The notes under the pieces: model-generated
What the model saw: the letters and a program-made list of their open reading frames with translations, nothing else
What the model was told of the DNA's origin: nothing
Database searches by the model: none
Assembly (NCBI GenBank): GCA_900893395.1
Contig: CAAHFI011477173.1
Coordinates: 1 to 22,059 of the forward strand
From: Euglena gracilis
Lineage: Eukaryota > Euglenozoa > Euglenophyceae > Euglenales > Euglenaceae
DNA: 22,059 nt
Direction: 5' to 3'
Program-made: the position numbers and the translations under genes
Shown: one piece after another, positions 17,923 to 22,059 of the stretch
How the letters are laid out: the number at the start of each line of letters is the position of its first letter
Numbering within the stretch: position 1 is the first letter of the stretch

Positions 17923-19040
17923 TTATGGGAGCAAGAACGCACTCTCTAACACACCTTTCATCAATATATTTCTGGCACCTAGTATATCTCTATCCATAGT
18001 TATTCTACATGTACTACATTGCCATATTTTTTCCTTGGTTTTTGTGAGATTACCACATTTAGGACATGTTTGAGATGTATATGCTTCATTTACTAAGACA
18101 AGATGCCTATGTTTAACAGATGAAAGATATTGCAACTTTTGCACGAATTTGTAGTGGCTGAAGATGTTAAGATCTCTGTTCAACTTACGATTGCTACTTC
18201 TATGAGCACACTTTTGGCTTTCAAGTTTGCCCATGAAGATTGTATCGTAGTTGTTAGTTAAATAATCAGCAGTTTTCCAATGTAAGTCACTGATTATATT
18301 TTTATTCTTGTTTCTATTTTACTTCTCTTCCTATTAGCTTTCATAGAATCCAGTTTATCAGTTAATTTCTTCAGTATATTTTTATCTCTACTGAATTCCA
18401 AAATAGCGTTACTATCGTAGCATGTGAGGAATGTACGAATTCCTGGATCACATGCTACTACTTTACCTGTCTTCTCCATGTGTCTTCTTTTCTGTTCGAC
18501 TGGTATTAGCAGTATAAATTTAGAACCATTCTTCACAATTTTACAATCGTGATTGATATTTTCAAAGTAGAAGCTTCTTAGGTTGCATGTAAATGGTTCT
18601 TCTATAAATGTAGTATAAATTGTAAATATTTCTCCATAAGTTTCTATCGCTGACTTAGGTACATTAAGAACATCAGATTTGCTCTTTTTAGATTTGTAAT
18701 TAATCTTAAATGATTTTATATTATCATTTTTTAGATTACTACGTGCTGATCTAAGTGCTGTAATAGCATCTTTAACTGCTCCGGCTCGGATTTCTTTAGG
18801 AGTTTTTAATTCCCATGTAGTAAGATTGTTATTTTTAGCAGTTACTAATTTATTGCGTAGATCATAGAAGTTAGGTTTCTGTCCTTCCAGTATCGCATTC
18901 ACTGTCCTGTTGTAGACATATCTTGTCGTGTTCATCCAGTCCTGTAAAATCTGTCTCTGTTGTGATGATGTTTTTAATTGTATTTTTAATGTCCTTAACT
19001 TTATACCGTCTTCGTCCCATTTGACGACAGGTGTAGACAT
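17923..19040 (-). pseudogene. tnpB: TnpB / Fanzor2-like RNA-guided nuclease, one frame change
   Basis: This is an RNA-guided DNA nuclease of the TnpB family. The ATG at 19040 (MSTPVVKWDEDG) overlaps tnpA, as in other IS607 elements. All RuvC pieces are visible: DPGIRTF with Asp about residue 198, the NEAYTSQTCPKCG segment with the catalytic Glu and zinc-ribbon CPKC...CSTC, and the closing MDRDILGARN with Asp. The N-terminal part has the family's KTSSQQRQILQDWMNTTRYVYN helix. Length is about 372 codons in total. The frame changes once near 18300, in an A-rich run (AAGAATAAAAATATAA), so the catalytic Asp and the Glu/zinc part are read in different frames. This may be a recent inactivating indel or a sequencing slip. 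All catalytic residues are kept, which points to recent loss. Confidence 0.85.
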
Positions 19041-19572
19041 GGATAATGGACAACAAGTCTTCTGCGAGTTCTTGTTCTGTGGATTTATAAACTTCTTCAT
19101 CCAATACGATGACTTTTCCATCTCTTTGTTCGATAATCCACTTGATGAGATCAAATCCGAATCTTGATAATCTATCTCTGTGGGCAACCACAACTTCTGC
19201 GAGAGTTCCTTGAATTGCTCGTTCCAAAATGGTTTGTAGTCCTTTTCGTTTGAAATTAATTCCTGAAGCACATTCAGATATAACTTCATGGGTAGGATAC
19301 AGCTGTCTGAGTTGTTCGATTTGCCTAGCAAGGTCATCTTTTTGCTTAGACGAGCTAACCCTACAATAGATAACTTTCGTTTTCTCCACATCATTAGATA
19401 CGCCATGAGTAAGTTCTTTGAGGCATTTAAAACTATACAATCTTTGACCTGCCGAAGTTTTATAAAATTTAACGTTGCCTTTATCAGCCCACTTACGAAG
19501 TGTATCACCGGACAAACCCGTAAGTCTACTTGCTTCCCTACAAGTGATGAATTCTTTGTTTTGGACATCCAT
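18871..19572 (-). CDS. tnpA: IS607 transposase, serine recombinase
   Basis: A protein of about 233 residues from the ATG at 19572 (MDVQNKEFITCREASRLTG). Residues 8-55 form a MerR-type helix-turn-helix (EASRLTGLSGDTLRKWADKG, then a wing with AGQRLYS). The serine-recombinase domain follows: YCRVSSSKQKDDLARQ with Ser73 as nucleophile, EVISECASGINFKRKGLQ, AHRDRLSRFGFDLI with catalytic arginines, and a C-terminal ELAEDLLSIIHVYTCRQMGRRRYK helix. These match TnpA of IS607, which moves DNA without preference beyond short GG-type targets. An upstream in-frame extension to 19728 exists but overlaps the TFIIS gene, so the HTH-proximal ATG is preferred. The frame is intact, so the transposase may still work. 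Confidence 0.9.
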   Translation of the reverse strand: MDVQNKEFITCREASRLTGLSGDTLRKWADKGNVKFYKTSAGQRLYSFKCLKELTHGVSNDVEKTKVIYCRVSSSKQKDDLARQIEQLRQLYPTHEVISECASGINFKRKGLQTILERAIQGTLAEVVVAHRDRLSRFGFDLIKWIIEQRDGKVIVLDEEVYKSTEQELAEDLLSIIHVYTCRQMGRRRYKVKDIKNTIKNIITTETDFTGLDEHDKICLQQDSECDTGRTET

Positions 19573-19666
19573 GCTATGATTTGATTTATATCTATACATT
19601 CTTAAATTTCTAATTAAGATGCAAAAAAATAATAAACAACTATAAAATATAGTAATGTTATCACAG

Positions 19667-20245
19667 CTACTTGCCCTTAAATCTATGTTTACAATTAAGA
19701 CATCTACATAGAAAGTCAGGTGCTTCATCTAAAGCCCTCAATTGTACTTCTCTATATGTAACTCTTCTTTCTTTACAATTAGGACATCTGAATAAGTTAG
19801 ATTCTTTTTCTACAACATGTTGTTCAGATCGTATAGCTATTTCATCTCTTTCTTTTTGAGTAGCTTGAGGGCATAGTTCTTTTTCACTTTTGAAGCCAAT
19901 TTCTTTGGAATCTATTTCTCCTGAGAATAATTTATCCAATAAATTTGACCCATATAATTTACATGTGTTTGAATTGGGATCAAGTAAATTGTAGATTATT
20001 CCACACCTATTACTGTATATTTCCATGAACACAGGTGAATCCCATTGTCTACATGGTGGATCTTCTGATTGTTTACTATTCTTTATAACGGCATTATAAC
20101 ATGATTTTTCTATATTTTTTGCAATATCCAGGCATAGATTCTTATCCTTGTTATTAGCATATAATAAATCAACGAACATTTCTGTGATTTTTTCTCTTGG
20201 ATTATCATCTATTTCATAAGATAATATTTCACCAACTGTAACCAT
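19667..20245 (-). CDS. Transcription elongation factor TFIIS, ASFV I243L type
   Basis: An intact 192-residue frame from the ATG at 20245 (ASFV I243L: 243). The middle resembles the TFIIS central domain that binds RNA polymerase (AKNIEKSCYNAVI, FMEIYSNRCGIIYNLLD). The C-terminal zinc ribbon has CPNC at residues 154-157 and CLNC at 182-185, with the acidic tip LDEAPD (Asp173-Glu174). That tip corresponds to the acidic pair that reactivates stalled RNA polymerase by transcript cleavage. A gene of this type suggests viral cytoplasmic transcription. The stop at 19667 lies just outside the IS607 element, and the gene shows no decay. Confidence 0.88.
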   Translation of the reverse strand: MVTVGEILSYEIDDNPREKITEMFVDLLYANNKDKNLCLDIAKNIEKSCYNAVIKNSKQSEDPPCRQWDSPVFMEIYSNRCGIIYNLLDPNSNTCKLYGSNLLDKLFSGEIDSKEIGFKSEKELCPQATQKERDEIAIRSEQHVVEKESNLFRCPNCKERRVTYREVQLRALDEAPDFLCRCLNCKHRFKGK

Positions 20246-20481
20246 CGATTCATATATTTAATACCAAGTATATCATCAGGAAAATATCCATCATTTATTA
20301 CTAATATATTTTTTGATGTTATTGATATCACGTAAATAGTCTTCACTGATGTCATATAGTTCTTTTTCAAATGAATCAGCTCTGCTAGCATAATCATCGA
20401 GTTTAAGATCATATTTTTCATTGAAATTCTGAATATAATAGTAATATATCTAACAACCGATGATCTCAAGATAGATTCCAT
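20246..20481 (-). pseudogene. Unrecognised small coding fragment
   Basis: Minus-strand sequence upstream of TFIIS with a coding-like acidic helical stretch (KLDDYASRADSFEKELYDI, then NNIKKYISNK). It begins near 20481 and is broken about two times. It may be a separate small gene or a leftover of a larger one. No family is recognised. Confidence 0.3.
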
Positions 20482-20523
20482 TAATTATAGATATAATATT
20501 TAGTATTATAAATATTCAAATAT

Positions 20524-21368
20524 TATGAGGATTGGACCTCATATTGATCGTGTTTATTCAAAAAAGAGAATTCTAATATGTATGATAATATAATAGCAGC
20601 TATAGAATATACGAAAAATCGTGCTAATTTGATATAACTGCTGTATCGATATTCGTTGCTGGACCAAGGACATATAATATCAATATTGACGAAAAAAGAA
20701 GCTAATGATATCAAATCACTAGATATGGAAATATATGTCCATAATACCTATATTTCTCATCCATGGTCAGGAAAATCAGCTGCTTTACATTCTATACACA
20801 AACAGATGAATATGTAATAAGATGGGTGCAAAAGGTTTATAATCCATCTTCCAAAAGATGATAGTAATATTATGAAAATACTTCCTAAATTATATGACCC
20901 TGAAAATGTAACTAGGATATATTTTGAAATTCCAAGCCCTTAAGCCATCTAATTCAATTTATCATGATCCTAATGCTTTGAATAAATTATTTAAACAAAT
21001 TGAAGATGAAATTGATACAAATTTGGATTATTTTTGGACTGTGTATAGATACAGCACATTTATGGTCATGTGGTGTAGATTTATCTGATTACAAATCAGC
21101 AGAAACATGGTTATATGGATTAGACATTAATCCTAAATGTTTACTAATTCATTGTAATGATAACGATAAAGACCTTGGATGTGCTCCAGACATTCACAAT
21201 GCTGTAACAGAAGGTAAAATATGGAGTAAATATAAAAATAACCTAAAAGACAGTGGACTAATGGCTATAATAGATTACGCAAGAGAATTTAATGTTCCTA
21301 TTATACTTGAAAGACCATCAATGGATCTATTATTTAATGATTATGTAATTATTCAACAATTAATATAG
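20524..21368 (+). pseudogene. Class II AP endonuclease (endonuclease IV family), ASFV E296R type (broken)
   Basis: Family hallmarks appear in order on the plus strand: an N-terminal RIGPHID, FVAGPRTYNINI (ASFV: FIAGPRKAVINI), HNTYISHPWSGKSAALHS (ASFV: HGTYLDVPWSRRSAF), GAKGLIIHLPKD, LCIDTAHLWSCGVDLSDY (ASFV: LCIDTAHIWSSGVNISSY), HCNDNDKDLGCAPDIH and a final ILERP. These include the zinc-binding His and Asp residues of endonuclease IV. The enzyme cuts DNA at abasic sites in base-excision repair. The copy is decayed, with roughly five or more interruptions. Only the last third is one continuous frame. It lies beside the E248R-like gene; the ASFV counterparts also carry E-series names. Confidence 0.85.
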
Positions 21369-21376
21369 ATTCTAAA

Positions 21377-22059
21377 ATGGGTAATAAACCAAGTTCAATA
21401 AGTGCATCAGCTGTAAATAGTAAAATTAATCAATCTATTTTGAAAATTAGCAGTACTACAACAGCTAATAATAATGTAGTACAATATATTGAAGCGGATA
21501 ATGGATCTACAATTTCTAACAATAAACAATATGCTGATGTATCTGTTAATCTCAGTTCCATATTAAAGGTATCACAGTCAGGTAGTTTTATTCACAAGTT
21601 AAAAATGACATTGTGCAGGAATTGTCTAAACAATCTGTTGCTTTTTTTAGGAGCATTTAATGGACTAACACAAAATGACAACGTTAATATGGAGACCAAA
21701 ATCAGAAACGATATCAACAACCTACAGTTAACAGATTTAACACTTGTATGTTCTAATAATAATACTATTACCCAAAGTATAGTTGCAAATAGAGGATCAA
21801 CAATTACAGGAAATTCACAAGAAGTAAAATCTGATTTCCTTCAGAGTTGCAATAACACAATTGATTCCAATATGTCTGTTCTATCAGATATTGCTAATAG
21901 TATGAATCAAAAAGCGACTATAACACAAGAGAATCCACTAGATTTTCTAAACGAAATTAGGAACTAATATGATAATAATAGCAGTAGTTGTAATAGCTGT
22001 AGCAGGTGTTGTATATTTAATAATACAACGTATGAAAAAGAAAAAAGAACAAATGAATA
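21377..22059 (+). pseudogene. Myristoylated membrane protein, ASFV E248R / poxvirus L1R type (runs off the window)
   Basis: The N-terminus MGNKPSS carries the N-myristoylation signal (Gly2). An ectodomain of about 190 residues follows, with repeated Ser/Asn-rich segments (ADNGSTISNNKQ and NRGSTITGNSQ look like an internal repeat) and a few conserved cysteines (TLCRNC, LVCSNNN, LQSCNNT). These are typical of L1R/F9L/E248R proteins. A strongly hydrophobic C-terminal segment (IIIAVVVIAVAGVVYLII) followed by lysines near 21970-22050 would be the membrane anchor. E248R is needed for ASFV entry. The gene is nearly whole, about one break, and is cut by the window edge. Confidence 0.75.

Larger units (their letters stand above)
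17811..19666 (-). mobile_element. IS607-family transposon (tnpA + tnpB)
   Basis: Two overlapping minus-strand genes, a serine recombinase with an N-terminal MerR-like HTH (tnpA) and a TnpB/Fanzor2-like RuvC nuclease, define an IS607-type element. Elements of this family have no inverted repeats and make no long target duplication, so the ends can only be bracketed: between 17811 and 17922 on one side and between 19573 and 19666 on the other. It sits between the nucleotidyltransferase-like gene and TFIIS and breaks neither. IS607-like elements with TnpB are known in giant viruses. Confidence 0.85.

Noticed and set aside
18871-19728. Longer tnpA beginning upstream of 19572
   Set aside because: The extra N-terminus overlaps the TFIIS end and has no relation to the IS607 HTH. 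The ATG at 19572 gives the usual start.
1-22059. Free-living virus genome rather than an endogenous copy
   Set aside because: Not excluded, but the many decayed core genes, the segmental duplication and the host-like satellite fit an integrated and ageing copy better. Assembly error remains a partial explanation.

Overview
The window looks like part of an endogenous copy of a nucleocytoplasmic large DNA virus related to Asfarviridae (Asfuvirales), lying in a eukaryotic genome. Seven genes resemble African swine fever virus (ASFV) genes: a p72-type major capsid protein, a NifS-like protein (QP383R type), an A18/QP509L-type helicase, a PCNA-like clamp (E301R type), TFIIS (I243L type), a class II AP endonuclease (E296R type) and a myristoylated E248R/L1R-type membrane protein. 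Most of the sequence is AT-rich and gene-dense on both strands. Many genes are decayed beside others that still read through, and a block of GC-richer, microsatellite-like DNA (about 10056-11789) splits the viral genes. I recall a report of a long asfarvirus-like endogenous region in an arbuscular mycorrhizal fungus, and the simple-sequence block would suit such a host, but the host assignment is a guess. A free virus with assembly errors is the main alternative.

Layout: 1-2206, two tandem decayed genes for Cys-rich repeat proteins with matching N-terminal hydrophobic segments, minus strand. 2207-2740, unrecognised remnants. 2741-5463, NifS-like and capsid genes, minus strand. 5497-6999, an intact helicase, divergent from the capsid gene. 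7149-8241, two tandem paralogues of an unrecognised CPVC family, minus strand. 8343-9741, two GIY-YIG nuclease-like genes, each preceded by AAAATTGA, the first ending in a hairpin. 9742-10055, a near-perfect copy of the NifS/capsid junction. 10056-11789, the host-like block with a 207-bp higher-order repeat. 11790-14036, a candidate histone doublet, an REIP-repeat protein and a membrane-protein remnant, minus strand. 14055-16209, two unknown proteins and the PCNA-like clamp, plus strand. 16253-17810, AAAATTGA units and a decayed nucleotidyltransferase-like gene. 17811-19666, an IS607-family transposon with tnpA and tnpB. 19667-22059, TFIIS, an unknown fragment, the AP endonuclease and the E248R-like gene.

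The recognised viral genes cover capsid building, transcription (helicase, TFIIS), replication and repair (clamp, AP endonuclease), entry or membrane functions (E248R type) and chromatin-like DNA packaging (histone doublet). The most unusual item is the 384-residue protein at 11790-12944. It appears to carry an H2A-like fold and then an H2B-like fold joined by a Thr-rich repeat linker. Also notable are mimivirus-style transcription punctuation and an IS607 TnpB element inside asfarvirus-like DNA. All family names come from reading motifs by eye; no database search was run.
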